A stretch of DNA of 64,000 nucleotides from Mycobacteriaceae bacterium (lineage in GTDB: Bacteria > Actinomycetota > Actinomycetes > Mycobacteriales > Mycobacteriaceae), in assembly GCA_028726465.1 (NCBI GenBank), contig JAQYQB010000010.1, positions 1-64,000 on the forward strand, read 5' to 3'. How positions within the stretch are numbered: position 1 is the stretch's first letter; every line of letters begins with the position of its first letter. The translations under genes were made by a program, and so were the position numbers. Positions 30,265 through 40,546 of this stretch are shown piece by piece. Below the pieces are notes generated by a model that worked only from the letters and a program-made list of their open reading frames with translations, was not told the DNA's origin and did no database searches.

Positions 30265-32376
30265 CTACGCGCGGGCGGCGGCCAGGGACTCCTGGGCAGC
30301 CTCGACGACGGCCTGGGCGGTGAAGCCGAACTTCTTGAAGAGCTCCTCCGCCGGGGCGGAGGCGCCGTAGTGCTCGAGGGAGATGTTGCGGCCGAAGGTG
30401 CCGGTGTACTTGTGCCACGGCTGGGCCACCGCGGCCTCGACGGACACGCGGGCCCGGACCTTGGCCGGCAGCACCTGCTCGCGGTACTCGGCGTCCTGCT
30501 CCTCGAACCACTCGAGGCACGGGGCGGAAACCACGCGGGTGGGCACGGACTGCTCCTCGAGCACCTTGGCGGCCTCGACGGCGTACTGGACCTCGGAGCC
30601 GGTGGCAATCAGGATGACCTCAGGCTCGCCGCCGGTGGCCTCGACCAGGGTGTAGGCGCCGCGGCGCACGCCCTCGGCGGCCTTTTCCGCGGTGCCGTCC
30701 AGGATGGGCAGGTTCTGGCGGGTCAGCGACAGGCCCTTCGGGGCGGCCGGGCGCTCCAGGGCGGCGGTCCAGGCCTGGGCGGTCTCGTTGGCGTCCGCCG
30801 GGCGGATCACCGCCAGGTTCGGCACCGCGCGCAGGGCGGCCAGGGTCTCGACCGGCTGGTGGGTCGGGCCATCCTCGCCCAGGCCGATGGAGTCGTGGGT
30901 CCAGACGTAGTAGGTATCCGTGGACATCAGGGCGCCCAGGCGGATGGCCGGGAACTGGTACTCGGAGAAGATCAGGAAGGTGCCGCCGTAGACGCGCGTG
31001 TTGCCGTGCAGGGCGATGCCGTTCATGATCGCCGACATCGCGTGCTCGCGGATGCCGAAGTGAAGGTTGCGGCCGTAGGGCTGGGCGGACCAAGCGTCGG
31101 TGGTGATGGCGGTCGGGCCGAAGGAATCCGCGCCCTTAATCACGGTGTTGTTGGAACCGGCCAGGTCGGCCGAGCCGCCCCACATCTCCGGCAGGGCAGC
31201 GGCCAGCGCCTGGATGGTCGCCTCCGAGGCCTTGCGGGTAGCCAGCGGCTTGTCCTCGGTGGACCAGGTCGGCAGTTCGGCCGCGAAGTCCTCCGGCAGC
31301 TGGCGGGCCTGCATCCGGTCGAAGAGCTGCTTGGCCTCCGGGTTCTTTTCCGCCCAGGCGTCGAAGCGCTGCTGCCAGTCCGCGTGGGCCTGCGCGCCGC
31401 GCTCGACCAGCCCGCGGGTGTGCTCGAGCACGTCGGCGTCGATGTGGAAGGTCTCCTGCGGGTCGAAGCCCAGGATCTCCTTGGTGGCGGCGACTTCCTC
31501 GTCGCCCAGGGCGGCGCCGTGGGCGCCACCGGTGTTCATCTTGTTCGGCGCCGGGTAGCCGATGACGGTCTTGATGCGGATGAAGGAGGGCTTGTCGGTG
31601 ACCTTCTGGGCTTCGCGCGCCGCCTTCTCGATGGCCACGACGTCCTCGCCGGACTCGACGGTCTGGACGTGCCAGCCGTAAGCCTCGTAGCGGGCGACGA
31701 CGTCCTCGTTGAAGGCGATGTTGGTGTCGTCCTCGATGGAGATGCGGTTGTCGTCCCAGAAGACGATCAGGTTGCCCAGCTGCTGCGTGCCCGCCAGGGA
31801 AGAGGCCTCGGAGGTCACGCCCTCCTGCAGGTCGCCGTCGGAAGCGATGACGTAGACGAAGTGATCGAAGGGGGACTCGCCAGCCGGTGCCTCCGGGTCG
31901 AACAGACCGCGCTCCTTGCGAGCGGCCATGGCCATGCCCACCGAGGACGCCAGACCCTGGCCCAGCGGGCCGGTGGTGATTTCCACACCGTCGGTGTGGT
32001 GGACCTCCGGGTGGCCCGGGGTGCGCGAGCCCCAGGTGCGCAGGGCCTTCAGATCGTCCATCTCCAGGCCGAAACCGCCCAGGAAGAGCTGGATGTACTG
32101 GGTAAGCGAAGAGTGGCCCACGGACAAAACGAAGCGGTCGCGGCCGGCCCAGTCCTTATCCTGCGGATCGTGGTTGAGGATCCGCTGGTACAGCGTGTAG
32201 GCCAGCGGCGCGAGCGACATCGCGGTACCCGGGTGCCCAGAACCACAGTTCTGCACGGCGTCGGCGGCCAGCACGCGGATGGTATCGACTGCCCGGGTGT
32301 CCCGGTCGGTCCAATCCTCGGGGTAGCGGCGCTCGGTCATGGCCTGCAGCTCAGGCGACAAGGTAATTTCCGACAC
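30265..32376 (-). CDS. tkt: Transketolase
   Basis: Thiamine-diphosphate enzyme moving two-carbon units. 703 aa: CGSGHPGTAMSLAPLAY near the N terminus, the TPP motif SDGDLQEGVTSEASSLAG, and the pyrimidine-domain segment THDSIGLGEDGPTHQPVE. GTG 32376 follows AGTAAGGA. First gene of the tkt-tal-zwf-opcA-pgl operon, divergent from ctaB. Confidence 0.96.
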   Translation of the reverse strand: MSEITLSPELQAMTERRYPEDWTDRDTRAVDTIRVLAADAVQNCGSGHPGTAMSLAPLAYTLYQRILNHDPQDKDWAGRDRFVLSVGHSSLTQYIQLFLGGFGLEMDDLKALRTWGSRTPGHPEVHHTDGVEITTGPLGQGLASSVGMAMAARKERGLFDPEAPAGESPFDHFVYVIASDGDLQEGVTSEASSLAGTQQLGNLIVFWDDNRISIEDDTNIAFNEDVVARYEAYGWHVQTVESGEDVVAIEKAAREAQKVTDKPSFIRIKTVIGYPAPNKMNTGGAHGAALGDEEVAATKEILGFDPQETFHIDADVLEHTRGLVERGAQAHADWQQRFDAWAEKNPEAKQLFDRMQARQLPEDFAAELPTWSTEDKPLATRKASEATIQALAAALPEMWGGSADLAGSNNTVIKGADSFGPTAITTDAWSAQPYGRNLHFGIREHAMSAIMNGIALHGNTRVYGGTFLIFSEYQFPAIRLGALMSTDTYYVWTHDSIGLGEDGPTHQPVETLAALRAVPNLAVIRPADANETAQAWTAALERPAAPKGLSLTRQNLPILDGTAEKAAEGVRRGAYTLVEATGGEPEVILIATGSEVQYAVEAAKVLEEQSVPTRVVSAPCLEWFEEQDAEYREQVLPAKVRARVSVEAAVAQPWHKYTGTFGRNISLEHYGASAPAEELFKKFGFTAQAVVEAAQESLAAARA

Positions 32377-32876
32377 GGTAAATGGTCCTTACTAGCTCGG
32401 TGTTTTCGACATAGAAAAATTCCTCCCTCAGTCTAGTGAACTTTGCGGCCCCAAGGGAGCACCTCCGGGCGCAACTACCGAAGCCGGGGGAGAATTGTCC
32501 GGCGGACACACCAGCCGGCCCGGCGGTGGGGCGCCCAACTCGCTCGGCCCGCATTCGTTCTGAGCTGGGGCCGAGCAGCGACCGGCCGTCGCCAACTCAG
32601 GCGCCAGCCGGGCCGTACTGGGCCGGTGTCGAGGTGTCTCGACACGGCAGCGGAGAGAATTTAAGGTTTATCAGCCAAACGTTGTAGGCTGGCAGGGATA
32701 GGAAAGGCTGGGGCTGGACCAGCGCGCACTTTTTCGCGGCGCGCCTAGTCCGACTAAAGCCCCGTAGGAGCCTTCCCACCCGCCGGCGTTGTGAAGTTGG
32801 TAACGAATCACGGCGTGCGCGGAACTATCGCCCGCGAAGGGGCGACCACTTAACTGCGGCCTTTAGCGGCCGCCTT
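32377..32876. promoter_or_regulatory. tkt-ctaB divergent intergenic region
   Basis: These 500 bases contain no convincing gene. On the minus strand a TAGACT hexamer (32435-32430) could be the -10 of tkt. A perfect inverted repeat GTGTCGAG-GTGT-CTCGACAC occupies 32626-32645. A GCGGCC/GGCCGC hairpin lies about 32856-32873, just before ctaB. The inverted repeat looks like an operator, but the regulator is unknown. Confidence 0.5.
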
Positions 32877-33851
32877 TTGACCACCAACCCGCTCGTGCCC
32901 AGGACGCTGGAGGATGATTCCTTGGAGACCATCAAGGCCTATATTGCGCTGACTAAACCGAGGATCATTGAGCTCCTCCTCGTCGCAGCAATTCCGGCGA
33001 TGCTCCAGGCGCAGCGCGGTCTCGAGGCCGTCAGCGACAATATCTGGCTCATCCTCTCCACCCTCTTCGGCGGCTGGATGGGCGCGGCGGCCGCCCACAC
33101 GTTCAACAACGTGGTCGACTACGACCTCGACCAGAAGATGCAGCGCACCCGCGCCCGCCCGCTGGTCCGCGCCAAGATCAGCAAGCGCAACGCCGCCATC
33201 TTCGCCTGGATCATGCTGGCGCTGTCCATCTTCTGGCTCGGGGTCATGGCCAACTCCTGGCTGGCCGCCTTCTTCGTCATCCTGACGAACTTGTTCTACG
33301 TCTTCGTCTACACGAAGTTTTTGAAGATGCGCAACGCCCAGAACATCGTTTGGGGCGGGCTGGCCGGCTGCATGCCGGCGATGGTCGGCTGGGCGGTCAT
33401 CAAGGACAACGCCCCGGCCGGCGAGCCGGGCCAGTGGTGGCAGGCCATCGTGCTCTTCCTCATCATCTTCTTCTGGACCCCGCCGCACACCTGGGCGCTG
33501 GCCATGAAGTACAAGGAAGACTACCGCCGCGCCGGCGTCCCGATGCTGCCCGTGGTGGCCTCCGATCAGGAGGTGACCCGCCAGATCGTCTGGTACACCA
33601 TCGGCACCGTCATCGTGTCCTGGCTCATCGTCCCGGCCACCTCCTGGATCTACCTGGTGGTCGCAGTGCTCTCCGGTGCGGCCTTCCTGTGGATGGCCAT
33701 CCGCCTGCACCAGGGCGTCAAGGGCGGCCAGACGGTCAAGCCCATGCGCTTGTTCATCTACTCGAACAACTACCTGTCCGTGCTCTTTATCGGCCTGTCT
33801 ATCGACGCCATCCTGGGCTGGCAGACCGTCGGCGAGGCTCTCGGCTTCTAA
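32877..33851 (+). CDS. ctaB: Protoheme IX farnesyltransferase (heme O synthase)
   Basis: Membrane UbiA-type prenyltransferase converting heme B to heme O for cytochrome aa3 oxidase. 324 aa with several membrane helices. The first Asp-rich motif is in [20 protein letters not shown]; the second region reads [12 protein letters not shown]. The start is uncertain: TTG 32877 or GTG 32895, neither with a good Shine-Dalgarno sequence. Homology is clear from [11 protein letters not shown] onwards. Confidence 0.92.
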   Translation: MTTNPLVPRTLEDDSLETIKAYIALTKPRIIELLLVAAIPAMLQAQRGLEAVSDNIWLILSTLFGGWMGAAAAHTFNNVVDYDLDQKMQRTRARPLVRAKISKRNAAIFAWIMLALSIFWLGVMANSWLAAFFVILTNLFYVFVYTKFLKMRNAQNIVWGGLAGCMPAMVGWAVIKDNAPAGEPGQWWQAIVLFLIIFFWTPPHTWALAMKYKEDYRRAGVPMLPVVASDQEVTRQIVWYTIGTVIVSWLIVPATSWIYLVVAVLSGAAFLWMAIRLHQGVKGGQTVKPMRLFIYSNNYLSVLFIGLSIDAILGWQTVGEALGF

Positions 33852-33881
33852 TAGGCCCGCCGAACCGGCTTAACGCATAAG

Positions 33882-33943
33882 AAAACCCAGCCCGCCTCAC
33901 CTCCCGTGGATAACTCCACGGGGCGGTAGGCGGGCTGGGTTTT
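33882..33943. terminator. Bidirectional terminator between ctaB and qor
   Basis: AAAACCCAGCCCGCC (33882-33896) pairs with GGCGGGCTGGGTTTT (33929-33943); an inner CCGTGGA/TCCACGG stem (33904-33921) sits in the loop. It serves the convergent ctaB and quinone oxidoreductase genes. Confidence 0.85.
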
Positions 33944-33957
33944 AGGCGCTTAGGGTG

Positions 33958-34923
33958 CTAGGCGCGGGGGTTCAAGACGATGGAGCCGGTGGTCTTGCGG
34001 GCCTGCAGATCGCGGTGGGCCTGCTCGGCCTGCTCGAGCGGGTACTCGTTGCTCACGCGCAGGGTGAGGTGGCCGCTGCGAATCATCTCGACGACGGCCT
34101 GGGAGCGCTTCTGGAACTCGGCATCGGTAGCCGTGTAGGCGGCCAGCGACGGGCGGGTCAGGAAGATCGCGCCGTGGGTGTTGAGCACCTGGGGATCGAT
34201 GGGGTCGACCGGGCCGGAGGCCGCGCCGAACAGGCAGACGGTGCCGCGCGGGCGGACGACCTCGAGGGACTCCTGGAAGGTGGCCTGGCCGACGCCGTCG
34301 TAGACCACGTCGACGCCCTGGCCGCCGTTGAAACGGCGGACCTGCTCGGCCAGCACGTCGGAGTAGCGGAAGACCTGGTCCGCGCCCGCCTCGTAGGCCA
34401 GCTGCTCCTTCTCGTCGGAGGAGACCACGGAGTAGACCGTGGCGCCTAGGTACTTGGCCATCTGGGTGGCCAGCAGGCCCACGCCGCCGGCGCCGGCGGT
34501 AATCAGGCAGGTGGAGCCTTCCTCCAGCTGGTAGACGCCGTGGGTGAGGTAGTGCGCCGTCATGCCCTGCAGCATCATGGAGGCGGCGATATTCAGCGGG
34601 AAATCGTCCGGTACCTGGGCCATGCGGTTGCGGTCCACGCAGACCTGCTCGGCGTAGGAGCCGAAGGCGTGGTGCCAGGCCACCAGGGTGCCCTCGGCGA
34701 TCTCGCCGCGCGGATCGTGGCTGACGCGGCCGACGCCTTCCAGGCCGAGGATGAACGGGACGTTGGCGTTGTAGATGCCCTCGCGGTAGTAGGTGTCGAT
34801 ATAGTTAACCCCCGCCCGCTCGACATCCACGAGAACCTCGTTGTCGCTGGGGACGGGGGCATCCACGGACACGTACTCCAGTACTTCCGGGCCGCCGGTG
34901 CGCTTTACTTGAATAGCATGCAT
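33958..34923 (-). CDS. qor: NADPH:quinone reductase-type zinc-independent alcohol dehydrogenase
   Basis: 321-aa medium-chain dehydrogenase/reductase. It begins MHAIQVKRTGGPEVLEY, as in quinone oxidoreductases, and has the NADP-binding turn TAGAGGVGLLATQMAKYLGA (residues about 147-166). It lacks the zinc-ligand cysteines of alcohol dehydrogenases. The conserved place is between ctaB and ctaA, though the physiological substrate is not evident. Confidence 0.85.
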   Translation of the reverse strand: MHAIQVKRTGGPEVLEYVSVDAPVPSDNEVLVDVERAGVNYIDTYYREGIYNANVPFILGLEGVGRVSHDPRGEIAEGTLVAWHHAFGSYAEQVCVDRNRMAQVPDDFPLNIAASMMLQGMTAHYLTHGVYQLEEGSTCLITAGAGGVGLLATQMAKYLGATVYSVVSSDEKEQLAYEAGADQVFRYSDVLAEQVRRFNGGQGVDVVYDGVGQATFQESLEVVRPRGTVCLFGAASGPVDPIDPQVLNTHGAIFLTRPSLAAYTATDAEFQKRSQAVVEMIRSGHLTLRVSNEYPLEQAEQAHRDLQARKTTGSIVLNPRA

Positions 34924-34942
34924 ACACCCACGTTAACTGTTT

Positions 34943-36007
34943 TTAGCGCGCGGCGAGGGCAGCTTGGCGATCCGCGTAGTGCTTATCACCCTCGATCGAG
35001 CCCGTTTTGAGGCCCTCGGTGCCGCCGGTGCGGACGAAGCCGTAGGCATACAGAGCCGCGGTCAGGGCGGTGACGAGGGAGGACATCCCGATGTGCACCG
35101 GGATGGTCCAGCGGGGGATGCCCAGGCGGAACTGGATGACACCGATGGCCCACTGAATCAAAATAGCGACCACCAGGTACCAGCCGATGTTGCGCGGGCG
35201 GGCCGCGACCCGGTTGCGGTAGAGCAGGATGATGACGACCAGGGTCAGGGCTAGGTAGACGTACATGCACATCGCGTGGACCACGGCCATGGACTCGGTG
35301 TCTAGGTGGAGGCGGCCCAGCATGCCTTCCTCGGCGTCGCCCGCGTGCCGGCCCGAGCCGGTGACGAAGGTGCCGGTAATCAGCACGACGGCCAGGGCGG
35401 CCGCGGCGACGGCGGCCAGGTTGCGGATGGTACGCGGGAAGGCCTGGGTCGGGGTGCCGTCATCCGGCTGGCGCAGGCGGGTATACAGCAGCGCGGCGAT
35501 CCAGACCAGGACCATCGACGGCAGGAAGTGCATGGCCACCGCCCACCACTTCAGCTTCAGGAAGACCGACAGGGCGCCGATAAGCGCCTGGACGAAGATG
35601 CCGGCGACCGAAATCCAGGCGTAGACCTTGAGCTCCTTGCGGCGGCGCGCGCGGTGCATGGCGAAGGCCGCGGCTAGGGCGGCGGCCAGCACCACGAAGG
35701 TCAGCAGGCGGTTACCGAACTCGATGAACTGGTGGATCAGCGGGGCCGTGCCCTCCAGCGGCACCAGCGAACCGGGGTGGCAATTGGGCCACGTCACGCA
35801 GCCCAGCCCGGAGCCGGTCACGCGGACGATGGAACCGGAGACCGTGATGCCGCCCTGGCACAGCAGCAGGATGAACGCGATGATGCGCTGCTGGCGCAGG
35901 CTGGGCACGCCGTTCCGGACGAAATTGCCCAGGCGGGAAAAGAACCCGGGGCGGGTATCGCCCGAGGCGGGGGAAGCAGAGGTTGTCACGTTGTCACTCA
36001 CGGTCAT
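34943..36007 (-). CDS. ctaA: Heme A synthase (Cox15/CtaA family)
   Basis: Oxidises the methyl group of heme O to give heme A for cytochrome aa3. 354 aa with about eight membrane segments. The family signature GGITVSGSIVRVTGSGLGC, then WPNCHPG with a loop cysteine, and conserved His in HQFIEFGNR are visible. ATG 36007 was chosen over an ATG at 36055 because GGAGT lies just upstream. Works with CtaB. Confidence 0.93.
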   Translation of the reverse strand: MTVSDNVTTSASPASGDTRPGFFSRLGNFVRNGVPSLRQQRIIAFILLLCQGGITVSGSIVRVTGSGLGCVTWPNCHPGSLVPLEGTAPLIHQFIEFGNRLLTFVVLAAALAAAFAMHRARRRKELKVYAWISVAGIFVQALIGALSVFLKLKWWAVAMHFLPSMVLVWIAALLYTRLRQPDDGTPTQAFPRTIRNLAAVAAAALAVVLITGTFVTGSGRHAGDAEEGMLGRLHLDTESMAVVHAMCMYVYLALTLVVIILLYRNRVAARPRNIGWYLVVAILIQWAIGVIQFRLGIPRWTIPVHIGMSSLVTALTAALYAYGFVRTGGTEGLKTGSIEGDKHYADRQAALAAR

Positions 36008-36081
36008 TAGGGTACTCCGTTTGGGGGTCGAACTAAAAAGAAAAGTAGGGGTCAAGCTGGGTTTTTAGAAATAACTCACAC

Positions 36082-36894
36082 TTAGCCCTCGAATCGGAAC
36101 CATTTGGCCGCCGCCAACGACGCCGCGCCTGCCCAGACGGCCAAGACCAGCATCTGCACCCAGGGTAGGTGACCGGCGAACGCGTCGGCCAGTCCGCCCG
36201 CCAGTGCCACCGTGGGCACCACGTTGAGGAGCCCGTTCGAGCCGAGCCCCTGGCTGTACATCGCCCAGCCGACGACGCCCAGCAGCAGGAACCAGATGAG
36301 GTTGGCCAGCGCCAGGACGATCTCGGACGACAGCGTCCCGCCCAGGATGAGGCCGAGTGCGGTGAAGGTCGCCACGCCGAACAGCAGGATGATCAGGGCG
36401 AGCAGCACGCCCACCCAGCTGGCCCTAAAGCCCAGGGCCACGGCGATGACTCCCAGGACGATCACCTGGACGGTGACCATGGAGAGCACCGCCATGATCT
36501 TGCCGGTCACGATAGTCCAGGCGGGCACGCCGGAGGCGCCGGTGCGCTTGAGGGCGCCGTAGCGGCGGTCGAAGGCCAGGGAGATGGCCTGGCCAGTAAA
36601 GCCCGCGCTGGTGGCGGCTACGGCCAGCACCATCGGGAAGATCTGGTCGAGGTGAATCTCGTCCGCCAGCAACGGCATCCGGGCCGCGCCGAAGAGCAGC
36701 AGCGCCGGGATGATGATGCTGAGCAGCAGCTGCTCGCCGTGGCGGAGCATGAGCTTGGATTCGATGAGACCCTGGGCCCAGGCTAGTTTGGCTGCCGATG
36801 CCCGCTGCGGTGCCGGGCGGAAGGTGCCCGGCGGGAAGTCCGCAGCGCGCCCGACAGCCCGGGCGGAATCAGCAGGTGTGGTGGGTGTATCCAT
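36082..36894 (-). CDS. ABC transporter permease (ABC-2 type)
   Basis: 270-aa integral membrane protein with six predicted helices, partner of the ATPase gene 11 bases upstream. The architecture resembles ABC-2 export permeases of the DrrB kind. In actinobacteria this pair typically lies between mptB and ctaA. The substrate is unknown; proximity to cytochrome oxidase assembly or to lipoglycan synthesis allows either role. Confidence 0.82.
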   Translation of the reverse strand: MDTPTTPADSARAVGRAADFPPGTFRPAPQRASAAKLAWAQGLIESKLMLRHGEQLLLSIIIPALLLFGAARMPLLADEIHLDQIFPMVLAVAATSAGFTGQAISLAFDRRYGALKRTGASGVPAWTIVTGKIMAVLSMVTVQVIVLGVIAVALGFRASWVGVLLALIILLFGVATFTALGLILGGTLSSEIVLALANLIWFLLLGVVGWAMYSQGLGSNGLLNVVPTVALAGGLADAFAGHLPWVQMLVLAVWAGAASLAAAKWFRFEG

Positions 36895-36905
36895 GGCTTT
36901 TCCCC

Positions 36906-37838
<933 letters not shown>

Positions 37839-37844
37839 ACCGCT

Positions 37845-39608
37845 CTACCTTAGGAGATCAACCCGCGATCGGCGTAATAGCACCCACCAGATTCCGCCGA
37901 CTATGACGAACATTACCGCCGCGGCGAGGTAGATGAGCAGGATGGTCATCGGCGGCAGGCCCAGGCCGCGGGGCAGGACGAAGAAGCTGACGATGGCCGA
38001 GTAGCCGACCACCGCGGCGCGGAAGACCAAGCGGTTGGCCCACGCAGCCAGGGGAAAGACCGCCCACAGGATGTACCAGGGGTGGACCACCGGGAAGAAG
38101 ACGACCAGCACCAGCGTGGAGACCCCGAGCCCGCCGACGGGGTGGATGGAGCCGCGGAAGGTGGCGAAAAGCATGCGCACCATGAACACCCCGGCGACCA
38201 GGACGCCCAGGGTGCGGGTGACCGAGAGGATGGCGTCGGTGTGATCGCCGAGCCCCAGCTGCATGCCGATAAAGCCAGCGCCCACGCCCACGGAGGTGGT
38301 CGCCGACATCCAGGACCGGATGGTGGCCGCGCCGCCCTGGCCGGTGATCCAGCCCAGGCCGATGCCCGTGAGCACAGTGACCACGGCGATGGTCGCAATG
38401 AGCAGGGCCAGGTGGAGCGCGGCCGAGCAGGCGATGGCCCGCAGCGGGCTGGCACCCCGGTAATGGACCAGCGTGCGCGCCAGGGTCATGCCCACGAACC
38501 CCAGGGCGATAAAGCCGGTGACCTTGACCATGCCGGCGCAGGAGATGAGCGCGACGGACACGGCCAGGTAGCCGGCGATCGCGCGCCCGGCGGGGCTATT
38601 AAGCCGCGCGCCAGCCGGGAGATCCGCCACTCGGTCGGCGGCGCGCAGGCCGAATTCGACGCCGAGAAGGATGAGCCCCAGCATGATCGACTCGTTGTGG
38701 ATGCCGCCGATGAGGTGGAGCACCGTCAGCGGGTTGAGGATCCCCAACCACAGGGCCGTGGCCACCTTGACCCGGCAGCGCAGCGCCAGCCGGGTCAGCG
38801 CCCAGCCGGCCGCGCCCACGCCGAGGATGGACAGCAGGCGGTGGGCGATAACGCCCAGGAGGATGGAGTCCTGGGTCAGCCAGCTGACCGCGCCCGCCAG
38901 CCCCAGGGCGACCGGCCCGTACGGGGAGGGCGAGTTGGCCCAGATGAACGGCACCGACCGGGCGAGCTCGTTTTCCGGGCCCAGCAGCTGGACCGGGCCT
39001 GCGGAATAGGGGTCCAGGCCGGCGACGACGATGGAGCCGTTCGCCAAGTAGGAATAGATGTCCTGGGTGAACAGGGGAGCGGTCAGGATAAGCGGGATGA
39101 CCCAGCCGGCGAAGGTGCGCCAGATAAGGTGCGGGGCCACGGCCGGGTGTTGCCGCTGTGCCCGGCGCAGGGGCGCGCCCACGTAAGGCGCCATCAGCAC
39201 CCAGGCGAGCACCAAGAGGGCCACGCCCAGAAAGACCAGGGCGGAGGCGGTCTGGAGCATGCGGGACATCAAGGAGCCGAAGGGGACGTTGTCGTAGGGG
39301 TTGCCCACCACGGGCACCGCACCCGCGCCCAGGCCGCCGAAGGCGATGAGGAGCGCGCCGACGGTGCCCATCCACCGCAGAACGAAAAAGCCGCGCAGAT
39401 GGTTGACGGAATATCGCCCCCGACTACCCCCCGCGGGATCGACCGGCAGGAGGTCGAAGCGGGAGCCTCTTTCGCCGCCTGCAGTGCGCTCGGCGCGGGC
39501 CTCCGGCTCGTCGCTGGTGTGCAGCAACGCCGACCGAGAACCGGCCGTGCCCAGGCGGGGTAGCGCGGATCTCAGGGATCGGAGACCGTCGGCGAAAATC
39601 TGTTTCAT
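37845..39608 (-). CDS. mptB: Alpha-1,6-mannopyranosyltransferase (GT-C, MptB-like)
   Basis: 587-aa polytopic GT-C glycosyltransferase of the actinobacterial mannosyltransferase family that builds the alpha-1,6 mannan core of lipomannan. A 65-residue hydrophilic N terminus precedes about 13 membrane helices. The extracytoplasmic catalytic loop contains TQDIYSYLANGSIVVAGLDP. Its location next to sufR matches mptB of C. glutamicum. Confidence 0.88.
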   Translation of the reverse strand: MKQIFADGLRSLRSALPRLGTAGSRSALLHTSDEPEARAERTAGGERGSRFDLLPVDPAGGSRGRYSVNHLRGFFVLRWMGTVGALLIAFGGLGAGAVPVVGNPYDNVPFGSLMSRMLQTASALVFLGVALLVLAWVLMAPYVGAPLRRAQRQHPAVAPHLIWRTFAGWVIPLILTAPLFTQDIYSYLANGSIVVAGLDPYSAGPVQLLGPENELARSVPFIWANSPSPYGPVALGLAGAVSWLTQDSILLGVIAHRLLSILGVGAAGWALTRLALRCRVKVATALWLGILNPLTVLHLIGGIHNESIMLGLILLGVEFGLRAADRVADLPAGARLNSPAGRAIAGYLAVSVALISCAGMVKVTGFIALGFVGMTLARTLVHYRGASPLRAIACSAALHLALLIATIAVVTVLTGIGLGWITGQGGAATIRSWMSATTSVGVGAGFIGMQLGLGDHTDAILSVTRTLGVLVAGVFMVRMLFATFRGSIHPVGGLGVSTLVLVVFFPVVHPWYILWAVFPLAAWANRLVFRAAVVGYSAIVSFFVLPRGLGLPPMTILLIYLAAAVMFVIVGGIWWVLLRRSRVDLLR

Positions 39609-39696
39609 CGGCGTCTACTTTACGCACTCCACCCGCGGGGGCCCGCGGGCGGCACGCCGATAACCTGCGTTGGTGGCATTCGGGAATGAATTAGGG

Positions 39697-39720
39697 AACA
39701 CTAGTGTTGTCTAAAGTGTT
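39697..39720 (+). promoter_or_regulatory. Candidate SufR operator upstream of the suf operon
   Basis: The perfect palindrome AACACTAGTGTT (39697-39708) is followed by another AGTGTT half-site at 39715-39720, 89 bases before sufR. SufR homologues autoregulate and bind short inverted repeats with ACACT-type halves in mycobacteria, so this is a plausible autoregulatory site. Confidence 0.55.
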
Positions 39721-39796
39721 AGCCCCGGTATCGAGGTGGCTGGCTCGGATACGACTTGTTAGGTGTGCACGGCCAGTGCGCAAGGAGGTGGAAGAC

Positions 39797-40516
39797 ATGA
39801 CGAACAAGGCGCGAGCTGCCGCGGCGGCGAGCCCGGCAAAGGAGTCTCGCTCCACGGAGGGGGATACCCGCCGCCAAGTCATGCTTCTGCTGCTCAAGGA
39901 CGGTCCGGTCACCGCTTCGTACCTGGGAAAGCGCCTGGGGCTTTCCGCCGCGGGCGTGCGACGCCATCTAGACATCCTGGTGGAAGAGGATTTGACGGAG
40001 GTGGTCCACCGTCGGCCGCACCCCAAGTACGGGGAACCGGCCGGGCGCGGGCGCCCCGCCAAACATTTCCGCCTCACCGACAAGGGGCGGGCCCAGTTCG
40101 GGCACGCCTACGACGAACTCGCCTCCGAAGCGCTGACCGCCCTTAGGGAAGTCGGCGGCTCTGCGGCCGTCAAGCAATTTGCGAAAGCTCGCATGGAGCG
40201 GTTGCTGGCGGACGTGGAACCCTTGGTCCAGGAGGGCGAATCCGTGGAAGAGATCGCGGCGGAGCTCGCCGCGGCCTTGGACGACCACGGCTACGCCGCC
40301 ACCGTGACCAGCGCGGGCCAGGGAGTGCAGATTTGTCAGCACCATTGCCCCGTGGCTCACGTGGCAGCGGAGCACCCCGAGTTGTGTGAGGCGGAGCAGG
40401 AGGTCTTTTCCGCCCTGTTAGGCAAGCACGTGCAGCCTTTGGCCTCCATCGCGGACGGTCACGGTATCTGCACGACTAACATCCCCTTGACACCAATTTT
40501 TAAACAACGCAACTAA
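39797..40516 (+). CDS. sufR: SufR-type iron-sulfur transcriptional repressor
   Basis: 239-aa regulator. An N-terminal winged HTH (VMLLLLKDGPVTASYLGKRL and the SAAGVRRHLDIL recognition helix) leads into a C-terminal region with cysteines that can hold an Fe-S cluster: QICQHHCPV, HPELCEAE and GHGICTTN. ATG 39797 has an ideal AGGAGGTG; the frame is open back to 39704 without homology. First gene of the suf operon. Confidence 0.92.
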   Translation: MTNKARAAAAASPAKESRSTEGDTRRQVMLLLLKDGPVTASYLGKRLGLSAAGVRRHLDILVEEDLTEVVHRRPHPKYGEPAGRGRPAKHFRLTDKGRAQFGHAYDELASEALTALREVGGSAAVKQFAKARMERLLADVEPLVQEGESVEEIAAELAAALDDHGYAATVTSAGQGVQICQHHCPVAHVAAEHPELCEAEQEVFSALLGKHVQPLASIADGHGICTTNIPLTPIFKQRN

Positions 40517-40546
40517 TCTTCACACGCAGTGAGAAAGGAGCGGGTC

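Noticed and set aside
32351..32554. 67-codon minus-strand frame upstream of tkt
   Set aside because: Overlaps the tkt start and promoter region, has no ribosome site and no recognisable similarity.
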